The notes: generated by a model from the letters alone, not told the origin. A stretch of DNA of 64,000 bases from Bacillus sp. ISL-51 (GCF_018613535.1 NZ_JAGGQB010000009.1:86001-150000); one strand, 5' to 3'. Shown: positions 1-8,602, counted from the stretch's first letter. Made by a program: numbers and translations.

Positions 1-1012
1 GCATTTTTTTAATCATCTCGCCAACAATACTGACAGCAATTTCCTCAGGGCCTTGTGCCCCAATGGGAAGTCCAATGGGGGAATGAATATCTTCCGGAAT
101 CTCAGCTCCGCCTAAAAGCCGCTCAGTACGCCTTCTGGGGCCTAAAACGCCTTTATAAAACACATTCTTGTTTTTTAATGTATGTAAAATGGTCCGATCT
201 TTTTGAAAGCTGTGCGTCATAATGACAACAAAATCCCTTTGTGTCATGCTCAGACCTTCTATTACTTCTTCCGGTGCTCCTGTAATCAAATGGCCGGCTT
301 CAGGAAAATGGCCGTAATGACATAAAGCAGGGCGCCAGTCAATCACCGTCACATGAAAGCCCGTACAAGCCGCCAAAGAAACTAATGGCTTAGCATCTTC
401 CCCTGCTCCAAAGACATATAAACAAGGTTTTGGAACCATCTGATGGATAAAAAATAAATCAGATGTATGTTCATCCCTTTTGATTCCCTTTTCCGTATCA
501 TAAAGGGGATTCTTATTTCTCAGTTTTTGAATACAGCCTTGTTCCATAAAATCCCCAGTTCCAAACACTCTGCCATCTTCAACGATATACATATCTTCCC
601 TTGGCTCTAACCTTTCAGTGAATCGTTTCATTCGAGTAACAGACTTTTTTACATCTAAGCATTTCTTTACTGTCCTCAGATGTCTTTCCAATTCCCCTTT
701 TACAGGCTCGAGTAAAACCGTCAAAACACCATTACAGCCAACGCCCTGTCCCCAGGATAAATCGTCCTCCGCGCTCATATCAAAGCGAACAATCAACGGC
801 TCTCCTGCAGCCCAAACTTGCTCTGACCTTTCCACAAGATCTTCTTCCAGACAACCGGCGGATAACATTCCGACTCTTGTTTTGTCCCCTAAAATTAACA
901 TGGAGGCCCCTTCCTTCCTATAAGCAGACCCCTCTGTTTTAATGATGGTAGCCAGTACTTTAGCTTTTTTAGAAGTGGCGATGACATCCAAAATCCGGTG
1001 TATATCATCCAT
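1..1012 (-). CDS. XdhC/CoxI family protein (PucA-like), 3' end cut by window edge
   Basis: The frame reads leftward from an ATG at 1012 preceded by GGGGGA about six bases upstream, and runs open off the left edge (about 337 codons visible). The start reads MDDIHRILDVIATSKKAKVL. An N-terminal XdhC/CoxI domain has the typical KxEGSAYRKEGASMLI and GMLSAGCLEEDL stretches. A C-terminal Rossmann-like part contains FGAGEDAKPLVSLA followed by VIDWRP. Members of this family insert or sulfurate the molybdenum cofactor of xanthine-dehydrogenase-type enzymes; B. subtilis PucA is the closest family I can name. No xanthine dehydrogenase subunit gene is visible here, so the partner would have to lie to the left or elsewhere. 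The neighbour at 1083-2099 has the same strand, 70 bases upstream. Confidence 0.8.
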   Translation of the reverse strand, partial: MDDIHRILDVIATSKKAKVLATIIKTEGSAYRKEGASMLILGDKTRVGMLSAGCLEEDLVERSEQVWAAGEPLIVRFDMSAEDDLSWGQGVGCNGVLTVLLEPVKGELERHLRTVKKCLDVKKSVTRMKRFTERLEPREDMYIVEDGRVFGTGDFMEQGCIQKLRNKNPLYDTEKGIKRDEHTSDLFFIHQMVPKPCLYVFGAGEDAKPLVSLAACTGFHVTVIDWRPALCHYGHFPEAGHLITGAPEEVIEGLSMTQRDFVVIMTHSFQKDRTILHTLKNKNVFYKGVLGPRRRTERLLGGAEIPEDIHSPIGLPIGAQGPEEIAVSIVGEMIKKM

Positions 1013-1082
1013 TTCATTTCCCCCGCTTTTACCCAATTTATATCTGCATCTGTAAATCCATATTCTTTTTTTCCAGAAAACA

Positions 1083-2099
1083 TTACAAACTTTTCAGCAA
1101 TTTCATCGTTTCTAAAAAAAAAGAGTCTTTATAGACCTTATGACCGGGCGGCGGGTACGACAGCATGTTGGAACGGAGAGATTCCAATAACATGTTCTGT
1201 TCCTTCTGTTTCCAATTGTCTGTTTCACCCTGCTGTATTCCTTTAAAACCCGCAAAAAATTCGCTTAAGACTTGTAAATCATTCCCCAGCTCCATTTTGT
1301 CACTTGCAGATAAATCCCCTTCTTTTTCCCATTCTTTTAACGTTCTCACTATATTTGAGATGTACTCATATCCAGCATTCATCTTTTGCATCTCTATTTG
1401 ATATCTTGAAAGAATAATTTTATGTTTTTTTCTGATGGGGTTGAATTTTAAGCTCTTAGAGGCCGTTTGTAACATGTCTTTTGTCGTATGTAACTCCTGC
1501 AGAAGATTGTTCATTTTGTACTCCATGATGTTCCCTTTTCCTTGTCCCCACTCGAATTGAACCCATTTGGAAAGTTCGAAAAGGATTTCAGAAAGCTGAT
1601 GAGCTAATGTGCGAAAAGAGTCCGCTGCCTTTTTTGTATAGTCTGGCGGAAAAAAGAACATATGAACCAGAATGGCGATGATGACGCCGATCATCGTATC
1701 GATTATTCGATCCATTGCATAATCTTTAGAGTTTCGTTCAAACGTAAATACCAATAAAATGGTGAGCGCTACCTGATGTAAAACCGTTTCATCTATTCGT
1801 AACCACTTTGCAATGTAGGTCCCGCCTAATAGTAACAGCCCCAGCATCCAGCCATTCATTGGTAAATGATTGACAAGATAGGCTGTTAACATGATCCCAA
1901 TTGCAGTTCCCGCAATACGATGAAAAGAAAATCGAATCGACTGATCTATGGTTGGCTGCAAACATAATATAACGGATAGAGGTGCTAAATACGGGTGATC
2001 AGAGCCCACTAGTTTTGCCGCTTCCCAAGAAACAGCAGAGGCAATCGCCATCTTCCAAACCAAGGATGTTTTGTTTTGAATTTTTTTATTTTTCTTCAT
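1083..2099 (-). CDS. FUSC/aromatic acid exporter-type membrane protein
   Basis: About 338 residues. I chose the ATG at 2099 (MKKNKKIQNKTSL) over the longer frame from 2150 because AAGGAGGGGG lies five to six bases upstream. The N-terminal half holds about six hydrophobic segments (for example GIMLTAYLVNHLP and MIGVIIAILVHMFFFPP) typical of the ArAE_1/FUSC proteins such as B. subtilis YqjA. The C-terminal half is a soluble, mostly helical domain rich in K/E/L. Such proteins are thought to export aromatic or amphipathic acids across the cytoplasmic membrane; the substrate here is unknown. It lies upstream of the XdhC-type gene on the same strand and may be cotranscribed with it. Confidence 0.75.
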   Translation of the reverse strand: MKKNKKIQNKTSLVWKMAIASAVSWEAAKLVGSDHPYLAPLSVILCLQPTIDQSIRFSFHRIAGTAIGIMLTAYLVNHLPMNGWMLGLLLLGGTYIAKWLRIDETVLHQVALTILLVFTFERNSKDYAMDRIIDTMIGVIIAILVHMFFFPPDYTKKAADSFRTLAHQLSEILFELSKWVQFEWGQGKGNIMEYKMNNLLQELHTTKDMLQTASKSLKFNPIRKKHKIILSRYQIEMQKMNAGYEYISNIVRTLKEWEKEGDLSASDKMELGNDLQVLSEFFAGFKGIQQGETDNWKQKEQNMLLESLRSNMLSYPPPGHKVYKDSFFLETMKLLKSL

Positions 2100-2497
2100 C
2101 CTATTCCCCCTCCTTTCAGGAACCTTTTCCACTAGGTTTCCGTTACTCAAAGGGATTTATACTGTCATATGGAAAAAGCGAAAAGAAGCTGTGATTCAGA
2201 GGGGAATTCTTGAATGACAGCTTCTTTCTGGAATTTGGTAAACATTAGTAAAGGATATATCGTTTACTACTCTTTGTAGCAAGGCGTTTCTCTGGGCTCT
2301 TCTTTACGGTTTCTGCCCTCCTTGATAACTTCGCATCAGATATGAAGCTTACTCCCCTATGACTTTTGAAGGGAAACATACAAATCTTGTTGGTTAAATG
2401 TAATGAAATTGGGTGAATTTTTTATCATTTTATATTGTAAGGGTTTAAGAAGCAGAATGCCTTTGTTAGTATGGCAACCAAAGGAGGAGGATCAATT
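2100..2497. other. intergenic region ahead of the secreted peptide gene
   Basis: No convincing gene in about 400 bases. Near 2405-2440 on the plus strand there is an AT-rich stretch (TTGGGT, about 16 bases, TATATT) that could be a weak sigma-A promoter for the gene at 2498. I see no strong hairpin. Confidence 0.4.
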
Positions 2498-3052
2498 ATG
2501 CAAAGCAGAATGAAGCTAACCGCAGTGAAACTAGCAGCCTTGGTATTCCTAGTAGGTGCCTTTGCCCTCCCGGTTTTCCCTCATGCTGCAGCTGCCGCAG
2601 AATCCCAAGCTACATACAAAGTTGAAAACCTCAACGACAGTGAGCTGAAGATGACGTTCAATCATGCAGATGTTCATATTGACGCTAAAGGCAATGCAAC
2701 CCTAAAAGACCACATAACGGGCGAGGAGCAGGCTCTTCCGAAAAGCTCTACTGACAAAAATGGTGAACCTGTTACACTGCAATACGAAAAAATCAAAAAT
2801 GGCGTTTTAGTCAAAGTAGTGAACAAGGACTCTGCGAAAACGAGCGGGTCAATCAGCACCCAATCAGTTGGAAAATGTATTTTAGGTACTGGCGGCGGTG
2901 CGGTAACTGGCGGCGGCACACTGGGTCTTGCAGGAGCTGCTGTAGGAACAGTCACAATACCCGGTATCGGAACAGTAGGAGCGGGTGCCGTTGGAGCAAT
3001 TACCGGCGCTGTTGGCGGTGCAATGACAGGAGCTGCTGCATCTTGCTTTTAA
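2498..3052 (+). CDS. secreted glycine-rich two-cysteine peptide precursor, candidate bacteriocin
   Basis: 184 residues from the ATG at 2498, which follows AAAGGAGGAGG by seven bases; an upstream in-frame ATG at 2471 lies ahead of this site and is unlikely. Residues 1-34 form a Sec signal peptide (basic start, hydrophobic core, AAAAA before ESQ). Residues 35-120 are a polar, charged stretch. Residues 121-184 are almost entirely Gly/Ala/Val/Thr with GxxxG-like spacing and only two cysteines, C127 and C183, which bracket this hydrophobic domain. That layout (signal, acidic propeptide, glycine-zipper C-terminus closed by a possible disulfide) resembles membrane-inserting bacteriocins, but I do not recognise a named family. 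A terminator and a small two-helix membrane protein follow immediately, as in toxin-immunity pairs. Function is inferred. Confidence 0.7.
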   Translation: MQSRMKLTAVKLAALVFLVGAFALPVFPHAAAAAESQATYKVENLNDSELKMTFNHADVHIDAKGNATLKDHITGEEQALPKSSTDKNGEPVTLQYEKIKNGVLVKVVNKDSAKTSGSISTQSVGKCILGTGGGAVTGGGTLGLAGAAVGTVTIPGIGTVGAGAVGAITGAVGGAMTGAAASCF

Positions 3053-3062
3053 TCATGAAGAA

Positions 3063-3086
3063 AAAGGGGCCCGCGCCCCTTTCTTT
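3063..3086 (+). terminator. hairpin between peptide gene and small membrane gene
   Basis: AAAGGGG and CCCCTTT arms around a short GC loop, followed by CTTTT. It lies between the peptide gene and the next ORF and may let only part of the transcripts read through. Confidence 0.6.
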
Positions 3087-3110
3087 TACTAACTATGGAA
3101 GGTGGTCGAC

Positions 3111-3272
3111 ATGTACAAAATCATCATTCCTTCAATACTAGCCATCTTCATTCTCTGGATACTCTTACAGATTTCACTGGATTTGAGCATCGTTAAGAAT
3201 CCATTGAATTATTTTATCGTATTCATTGTCTTCTTTCTCTTTATTAAGATGGTGAAAGATAAGCAACAATAG
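3111..3272 (+). CDS. 53-residue two-helix membrane protein, candidate immunity protein
   Basis: ATG at 3111 follows GGAAGGTGG by six bases; stop TAG at 3270-3272. The product begins MYKIIIPSILAIFILWILLQ and has two hydrophobic segments (about residues 3-21 and 31-46) separated by a short polar loop, ending in a basic tail KMVKDKQQ. Its size and position 58 bases after the glycine-rich peptide gene fit a bacteriocin immunity protein that protects the producer membrane. I do not recognise a family; the role is inferred from layout. Confidence 0.65.
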   Translation: MYKIIIPSILAIFILWILLQISLDLSIVKNPLNYFIVFIVFFLFIKMVKDKQQ

Positions 3273-3295
3273 GTTGCTTCTAATGAGCTGTGGGA

Positions 3296-3326
3296 AACCA
3301 GATTTGTATTGGAATCTGGTTTTTTG
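3296..3326 (+). terminator. rho-independent terminator of the peptide/small membrane gene unit
   Basis: Nine-base perfect arms AACCAGATT / AATCTGGTT with an eight-base loop, followed by TTTTT. Confidence 0.85.
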
Positions 3327-3442
3327 TGTTTTATTCATTAATTAATCTAAAACATCTAACAATGTCACCTTCAAACTTCAATCACCTTCCAAAAATCATT
3401 AATAAAAATTAATATTAGCCACAGAGAAATTTCTTGTTTTTA

Positions 3443-4297
3443 TCAAGGGTTTATTATATCTATATCTTCAGGTATTAATAAATTATCACTAAAGAAAATA
3501 TACTCCTGAGCTTTCTTATTTTTATTAATACTATATCTAACATCAAGATAACTATATCGAAAGTTCGAATACAAGTCTCTCACTAATGGACAGATATCAT
3601 ACGTGACAACCCATTTTCTTCCGCACTTGGAGATCTCTTCCGATAGATTTTTATGATCATTTTCATTGAAGGAATTTTTATACAATTTAGATCCTTTCTT
3701 AACATATGGTGGGTCGAAATTTATGAATGCTTTGTAAAATTGTCTTAAGTTATTTGGCTTTAAAAGCTCTAACCCATCCATATTCAATAGAACAATCTGG
3801 TCTTTATAGGCAGAGATTCTATGAATCTTTTCAATTAAATTTATTTTATTGAAACGTGCGTTCATAGGGTTAGAACCATTTTGATTAATTCCACCAATCA
3901 AACCACCTTTAATAACTCCAGATACATTAGTTCTGTTCAAGAAAAACGTTGCAAATCCCAATGCTAAAGAATTTGTTATGTCTTGTTGAAAATATATATC
4001 TCTCTGTCTTATCCATTCTTCTGGTGTGATTTCTGTATCTAATATTAAGTTACAAAAATCATCTGTATGAATTAAGATTGATTTCCAAAAAGAATATATT
4101 GAAGGATCTAAATCATTCAAAACAATACGCTTAACGTCATTGTTAAGAAGAAGCTTAATGGCCAAACCAGCTCCCCCTGCAAAAGGTTCTATATATGTTT
4201 GACCTATCAAATTATTACATTCTAATATATTTTTAATATAAGCATAAAATCTTGTCTTACCACCAGGATACCTCAAAGGAGACATGGTTATTGGCAC
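3443..4297 (-). CDS. D12-class (Dam-like) N6-adenine DNA methyltransferase
   Basis: 284 residues from a GTG at 4297 that follows GGAGG by seven bases. It has the D12 layout: an N-terminal RYPGGKTRF stretch (residues 9-17), the SAM-binding motif EPFAGGAGLA (37-46) and the catalytic motif DPPY (195-198), with a D12 helical target-recognition insert between them. Enzymes of this class methylate adenine N6 in short DNA motifs. It lies 54 bases downstream of the ATPase gene on the same strand, so the two probably form an operon; its likely job is to mark host DNA or to act with the ATPase. No restriction endonuclease of a known type II kind is next to it. Low GC and position after rlmH suggest acquisition by transfer. 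Confidence 0.88.
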   Translation of the reverse strand: MPITMSPLRYPGGKTRFYAYIKNILECNNLIGQTYIEPFAGGAGLAIKLLLNNDVKRIVLNDLDPSIYSFWKSILIHTDDFCNLILDTEITPEEWIRQRDIYFQQDITNSLALGFATFFLNRTNVSGVIKGGLIGGINQNGSNPMNARFNKINLIEKIHRISAYKDQIVLLNMDGLELLKPNNLRQFYKAFINFDPPYVKKGSKLYKNSFNENDHKNLSEEISKCGRKWVVTYDICPLVRDLYSNFRYSYLDVRYSINKNKKAQEYIFFSDNLLIPEDIDIINP

Positions 4298-4351
4298 ACA
4301 ATCACCTCCTACAATTTTATATGAATTACTGGTTACGTTAATTCATAGTTT

Positions 4352-6013
4352 TTATTCAAAATCCCATTCTTTTGGATTGATTCCATGGAATTCCGAAACT
4401 TTCCTAAACATTATGTGCAAATCTTCATAAAACTTTTTAATTTGTTCCTCATGTTCAGGATTGTTTACCCAATGTTTAAAAAGTATTTCAAAAAATCGCT
4501 GATGTTTCAAAAATACTTTTTTTCTCATATCTCTTTCAACTCCGTGTGTCGATTCACCAGAATCCCTCAACGTTTTTAATTTTTGATTGATCCCTTCAAT
4601 ATCTGGTTTTCTATTACTGAGAAAATTTGTTTTACCATAATTGAGATTTAAAATTGTTTCACTTGTCCAAAATGAGTCATCATTATCTAGAAGTTGTAGA
4701 GCATATTCCATTATTAGCTTTTCTGGAGATTCCTGACCTGGTAAAACAATAATATATTTATCTAGACACCGTTTATCTTTCTGATCTCCGTCTAAAATAC
4801 AGATAGACTGCATAGTTGATTTAAGAAGATACGTATCACTAAAAATATTTATCAAATTTATAGCACCAATATTTGCTTCAACAAGATGAAAAAAACGTCT
4901 TACCTTAGTAAAGTTATCAAAGTTTGTTTCGAAATAATCTAGTAGGATGTTCAAAAATATTCTAGCTTCACTATCTTCAGTGAAAACTGGTATGACGTTG
5001 CTTGTATAAATATCATCCCTAGTCTCATTATGTAGAAACATCTTGATTTTATATATATCGGGTGTCTCCATTTTTATTACGTTTGTCATATTGTCAATCA
5101 AATAAATAACATTATCTTTTCTCTTTAATGCATACTCAAGTAGAGGCAAACTGTGGGTTGTAAAAGCCACCTGTATCTTATATTCAGTTGAAAATTCACG
5201 AATAAGCTCCAAAAGCTTAAATTGATATGATGGATGTAATGTAGCATCAAATTCATCTATCAATAAAATACTCTCTATATCATTGTTGCTCTGAATGGAT
5301 TGGTAATAGTATTTAAGAGAAACCAATGCAGTTAGCAGCATGTACAGATTATCTTCCCCTGCTGATATTGTATTGGAATCTACACCTGCTATATCACTGA
5401 TAAAGTCTGTTCTAACTTTTATATCTCCCATTTTTTGAGGAGCAGAAGAAGAAATATTAATATGAGTAAAACTAGTATATAAATTGGCAATTTCTATTTG
5501 ATATCCATCTGGCAAATTTTTCTTAATATCCTCCACAGCATCTTCATTTCTAAACTCTCCAAAAGGAAACAATCTTGCTAAACTTAAGTAGACTACTGGA
5601 CAAAATGGCAATGAATCTTTTGTGTCTTTCGAATAATATGGTTTTACAGCATATCTACCATTTATTTTCGAATTATGCTTTCGAAACGATAGCTGACCAT
5701 GATTAATATATTCAACACTAAATAACGCTCCATTATGTCCGTTTGCAGGATCATTATACTGCTTATCACCCTTTGTGAGACTTTCTATTTTAGGGTTCGT
5801 AGAACTATTTACTTTATTAAAGATATCTAAACAGTTTGGTTCCTGAATCCATGTACATCTTTTATTTACAGCTTGAAAAGAATTGCTTATCATGTGAAGT
5901 AATGACGTCTTACAAGTTCCATTACTGCCAGAGATTATATTGATACCATTCACAAAATCAAAATCTAAATCTTTAATTTTACGATATTGATTTACGGTAA
6001 TTTTTTTAATCAT
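4352..6013 (-). CDS. OLD-like AAA/ABC-type ATPase with C-terminal TOPRIM-like region
   Basis: 553 residues from the ATG at 6013 (MIKKITVNQYRK), chosen because GTGGAGGTG precedes it; the longer frame to 6073 lacks such a site. Walker A is GSNGTCKT (29-36) with Cys in place of the usual Gly/Ser before K. The ABC signature is ISAGED (216-221), Walker B LLIDEFD (250-256), and an H-loop TTHS (285-288). After residue 340, VFTEDSEARIF and ILDGD (406-410) resemble the first Glu and the DxD of a TOPRIM nuclease, giving an OLD-family architecture. OLD-type proteins are DNA nucleases, many of them antiphage. It leads a two-gene unit with the downstream methyltransferase; there is no UvrD-like (GajB) partner. 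TOPRIM assignment is by motif only. Confidence 0.75.
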   Translation of the reverse strand: MIKKITVNQYRKIKDLDFDFVNGINIISGSNGTCKTSLLHMISNSFQAVNKRCTWIQEPNCLDIFNKVNSSTNPKIESLTKGDKQYNDPANGHNGALFSVEYINHGQLSFRKHNSKINGRYAVKPYYSKDTKDSLPFCPVVYLSLARLFPFGEFRNEDAVEDIKKNLPDGYQIEIANLYTSFTHINISSSAPQKMGDIKVRTDFISDIAGVDSNTISAGEDNLYMLLTALVSLKYYYQSIQSNNDIESILLIDEFDATLHPSYQFKLLELIREFSTEYKIQVAFTTHSLPLLEYALKRKDNVIYLIDNMTNVIKMETPDIYKIKMFLHNETRDDIYTSNVIPVFTEDSEARIFLNILLDYFETNFDNFTKVRRFFHLVEANIGAINLINIFSDTYLLKSTMQSICILDGDQKDKRCLDKYIIVLPGQESPEKLIMEYALQLLDNDDSFWTSETILNLNYGKTNFLSNRKPDIEGINQKLKTLRDSGESTHGVERDMRKKVFLKHQRFFEILFKHWVNNPEHEEQIKKFYEDLHIMFRKVSEFHGINPKEWDFE

Positions 6014-6322
6014 ACAGACACCTCCACGATTAACATTTTTTAATGTAGAATTTAAAATTAAGAATTCTTCCAATTTTACTCTTTAATTATATGTATTTTT
6101 ATAGTAATTGTATAAGGCGTCCACTTTTATATTGAATATTATAACGCCTTTGAAATTCAATTTTGTGGTAATACACCATAAATTGCGATGATAGGATTTC
6201 CCTAATTTATTTACTCTTAAATCATGTCCCCCTATTCTCCATGTCAAACTGACTATTACTTGAGTATTTGAAAATAGCCCTACCAAATAGATCGAGTCAA
6301 AAATTAGTATAATGAACCTCAT
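6014..6322. other. AT-rich region between OLD-like gene and rlmH
   Basis: About 310 bases with no convincing gene. A 79-codon minus-strand frame starts at the TAAATG of the rlmH stop but has no ribosome site and no recognisable content. On the minus strand AT-rich hexamers near 6100-6150 may hold the promoter for the ATPase gene. Confidence 0.4.
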
Positions 6323-6341
6323 TTACTTATGATAAGGCTCC
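6317..6341 (-). other. SCC-type attachment-like sequence at the rlmH 3' end
   Basis: On the minus strand the rlmH end reads GAGCCTTATCATAAGTAA, very like the staphylococcal SCC integration core (GAAGC-TATCATAA-T). The similarity partly reflects conservation of the encoded EPYHK tail. I found no clear second copy on the far side of the accessory genes and no ccr recombinase. Confidence 0.35.
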
Positions 6342-6802
6342 CCACGATTAATCCGGAACGCTCGATAAATCTGCTCTACTAAAATCAGCCGCATCAACTG
6401 ATGAGGAAACGTCATTTTTGAAAATGACAGTTTGTCGTCTGCCCGTTTCATGACGGCGTCGCTTAGTCCTAGTGAGCCGCCGATGACGAAGCAGATTTTG
6501 CTTTTTCCATAAGTCGCCAGCTTATCTATTGTATCGGCCAGTTCTTCGGATGTTTTCATTTTTCCTTCGATGGCGAGGGCGATGACGTGAGTGTCCGGGC
6601 TGATTTTGGCCAGGATGCGTTCGCCTTCTTTGTCTTTGACAATTTTCATGTCTTGGTCGCTCAGGTTTTCCGGGGCTTTTTCGTCCGGGAGTTCGATGAT
6701 GTCGATTTTTGCGTAGGCTGAAAGTCGTTTTTTGTATTCTTCAATGCCTTGCTTGAGGTATTTTTCTTTTAGTTTTCCGATTGTCACAATATTAATATTC
6801 AC
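6323..6802 (-). CDS. rlmH: 23S rRNA (pseudouridine1915-N3)-methyltransferase RlmH
   Basis: 159 residues, the usual length for RlmH (OrfX/YydA). The start is GTG (6802) after a GGGGATGACC region. The sequence has the family SPOUT-fold signatures [12 protein letters not shown] and the C-terminal [11 protein letters not shown] tail, which enters the ribosomal A site and methylates pseudouridine 1915. The fold is trefoil-knotted and acts as a dimer on assembled 70S ribosomes. Its 3' end is the chromosomal insertion site for SCC elements in staphylococci, and here too accessory genes lie directly downstream. Confidence 0.97.
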   Translation of the reverse strand: MNINIVTIGKLKEKYLKQGIEEYKKRLSAYAKIDIIELPDEKAPENLSDQDMKIVKDKEGERILAKISPDTHVIALAIEGKMKTSEELADTIDKLATYGKSKICFVIGGSLGLSDAVMKRADDKLSFSKMTFPHQLMRLILVEQIYRAFRINRGEPYHK

Positions 6803-6882
6803 AGGTCATCCCCACTTTAGAAACAAGTTATTCATATATGTTGTCCACAATTGTGGATATCTTTTCTGTATTTTGTGTAGGA

Positions 6883-7053
6883 TCATTCGTTCCCTACTAG
6901 ATATGTTGCGGTGTCCCCACATAATTCACAGGCTGTGGATAAACTGTTAGTATGTTCGATTTTTCTGATTTCGGGCGGAAGCTCATGATCATCTATGTAC
7001 ATGTCCAGCACGGTTTCGATATGTTCTTCACAAGAATAATAAGCGGTTTTCAT
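6883..7053 (-). CDS. CxxH/CxxC zinc-binding-type small protein (YyzF-like)
   Basis: 56 residues from the ATG at 7053, which follows GGAGGATGTAACA; the longer frame to 7155 ignores this site. It carries CEEH (residues 7-10) and CELCGD, a CxxH...CxxC pattern expected to bind one zinc ion. This matches the CxxH/CxxC protein family found next to rlmH in Bacillus (YyzF in 168). Function is unknown. It precedes rlmH on the same strand by about 80 bases. Confidence 0.75.
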   Translation of the reverse strand: MKTAYYSCEEHIETVLDMYIDDHELPPEIRKIEHTNSLSTACELCGDTATYLVGNE

Positions 7054-7184
7054 TGTTACATCCTCCGGTTTTCTTTTGCACACGGCAATTGTTCTCTTCT
7101 CAATATAACCTATTTGTACACATGTTAGTAGTACTTCGGGCTGAGTATTATCCACAATTCGGCATATGAAGCTGTTGATAGGCG

Positions 7185-7216
7185 CAAAAAAAGCCGGCGT
7201 TCTGTCACGTCCGGCT
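7185..7216 (-). terminator. terminator after the 57-residue membrane protein gene
   Basis: On the minus strand AGCCGG and CCGGCT arms are followed by a run of seven T. The hairpin begins at the stop codon of the gene at 7216-7389. Confidence 0.75.
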
Positions 7217-7389
7217 CATTGCTGATTCTCTCTTTTCTCCATCCGATACATGATCCAAATTCCTAATACACACGCAATTAATGTACAAAGCAGATCAATC
7301 CAGTCCAGCTTTCTGCCATTTTGAAAATATCCAATAAGCAGGGATGTCAGCAGGATCGACACGGTCACCGCAGCAAGCTTTTTCTTCAT
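7216..7389 (-). CDS. 57-residue membrane protein (yycQ position)
   Basis: ATG at 7389 follows AAGGAGG by eight bases; stop TGA at 7216-7218. The product begins MKKKLAAVTVSILLTSLLIG and has two hydrophobic segments (about residues 5-20 and 31-48) with a basic C-terminus RMEKRENQQ. By gene order it sits where 168 has yycQ. Function unknown. It is downstream of yycP by 35 bases and ends in its own terminator. Confidence 0.7.
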   Translation of the reverse strand: MKKKLAAVTVSILLTSLLIGYFQNGRKLDWIDLLCTLIACVLGIWIMYRMEKRENQQ

Positions 7390-7424
7390 CGTCTGCCTCC
7401 TTCACCCTGACTTCTTCTGCTTTA

Positions 7425-8591
7425 TCAATCAAACCCCCCCATCACCTGAACATCATACAGCTTGAGATGGCTTTTCGGCGTGACGATGTCTTTCAGGTTT
7501 GGGATGGTTCGGTCGTTCAGTTTTTTTCCCGTTTTCAGGTCGAAGGATTCGATTTTGGCGGGTTTTTTGTAGCTGTACGTGAACAGATACAGCTTTCCGT
7601 TTTGATGGGTCAGGTCTTTGAAGTCGGCTTTCATTCCTGATGCGGGGAGGGTGAAGGTTTTTTTGCTTTTTCCCGTCTCAGCGCTGATGCGGTATACCGC
7701 GCCGAAGCCGTCGATGAAGTAGAGCCGGTGCTGCTCCATGAAAAAGCTTTTTTTGAAACTGAACGGCATCGAATCATAAAGGGTTTGTTCGTCATCTTTA
7801 TAAGAGGCGATGTCATACGTTTTGATGGCTCCGCTTTTTTTCATGATTTTCACCATTTGATACATGTTATCGGCTTTTTCTCCTCTTGTGACGAAGTAAA
7901 TGGCGGTATCGTCCGCGGCGAGCTGGGATTCGACCGATGCGCCTTCTTTATATTTCCATGTTGCGATGGTTTTGGTGCGGAGCTTTTCTTTTTCAGCTTG
8001 AATGTCGATGGCGTGATAGCCTTTTTCGTCAGCTGTCGGTGTGAGCGCATAAATATGGCCTTTCAAAAAGCCTGAGGCGCGGATGTAGTGCGGGATGATA
8101 TCTTGCTTCCACTTGCCGTCAAGCTGGCGGTACAGCTCTGAACGATAGCTGCCGCCGCTTTTGTCGTAGCCTGAATTATACAGCGTGTAGAAGCCTTTCG
8201 TGCGGTCGATATACCCTGCGCTGTCTCCCGTATGCTGATACGCTCTTTTATACGTGTGAAGGCCGTCTTTTACGGTATAGATGCCTTTTTTGTCCTCCAG
8301 CAGCATGCTGCCGTCATGCACCTTGGCCGATCCGAGCTCAAGCCCCTTCATTTGATAGGAAGAGAGCCTTCCTTTTTCATCGGCGAATAGAGCATAGCTT
8401 TTTCCGCCTCCGAAGGCGTCTTGGTCGGCCGTCGTGGAGAAATACAGCAGCGCCTCTTTATCTTTCAGAAAATCGGGGTCATTCAGTGCGTCCCTTGTGA
8501 TCTCCGCAGGGTCTTCTGTCCGAAAGTGAAAGAAACATAAGACCGCTGCGGCGACGATGATCACAAGAGACATCCATATGAGTTTTTTCAC
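7425..8591 (-). CDS. yycP: YycP, uncharacterised membrane-anchored or exported protein
   Basis: 388 residues (YycP of 168 is of the same size) from a GTG at 8591 preceded by AAGGAGAAAAACG. Residues 1-22 form an uncleaved anchor or signal peptide (KKLIWMSLVIIVAAAVLCFF). The remainder is rich in short repeats of the type YxLxxxxGKxxxx and TGKS/TGK turns spaced along the chain, suggesting a beta-propeller-like exported domain. No enzyme motif is visible. The gene starts 11 bases after the yycO stop and probably shares its transcript. Function is not known. Confidence 0.8.
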   Translation of the reverse strand: MKKLIWMSLVIIVAAAVLCFFHFRTEDPAEITRDALNDPDFLKDKEALLYFSTTADQDAFGGGKSYALFADEKGRLSSYQMKGLELGSAKVHDGSMLLEDKKGIYTVKDGLHTYKRAYQHTGDSAGYIDRTKGFYTLYNSGYDKSGGSYRSELYRQLDGKWKQDIIPHYIRASGFLKGHIYALTPTADEKGYHAIDIQAEKEKLRTKTIATWKYKEGASVESQLAADDTAIYFVTRGEKADNMYQMVKIMKKSGAIKTYDIASYKDDEQTLYDSMPFSFKKSFFMEQHRLYFIDGFGAVYRISAETGKSKKTFTLPASGMKADFKDLTHQNGKLYLFTYSYKKPAKIESFDLKTGKKLNDRTIPNLKDIVTPKSHLKLYDVQVMGGFD

Positions 8592-8602
8592 CGTTTTTCT
8601 CC

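Noticed and set aside
3443-6013. Gabija or classical type II restriction-modification system
   Set aside because: No UvrD-like helicase and no recognisable type II endonuclease beside the methyltransferase.
6083-6322. 79-codon minus-strand frame after rlmH
   Set aside because: No ribosome site, overlaps the likely promoter of the ATPase gene, unrecognised content.
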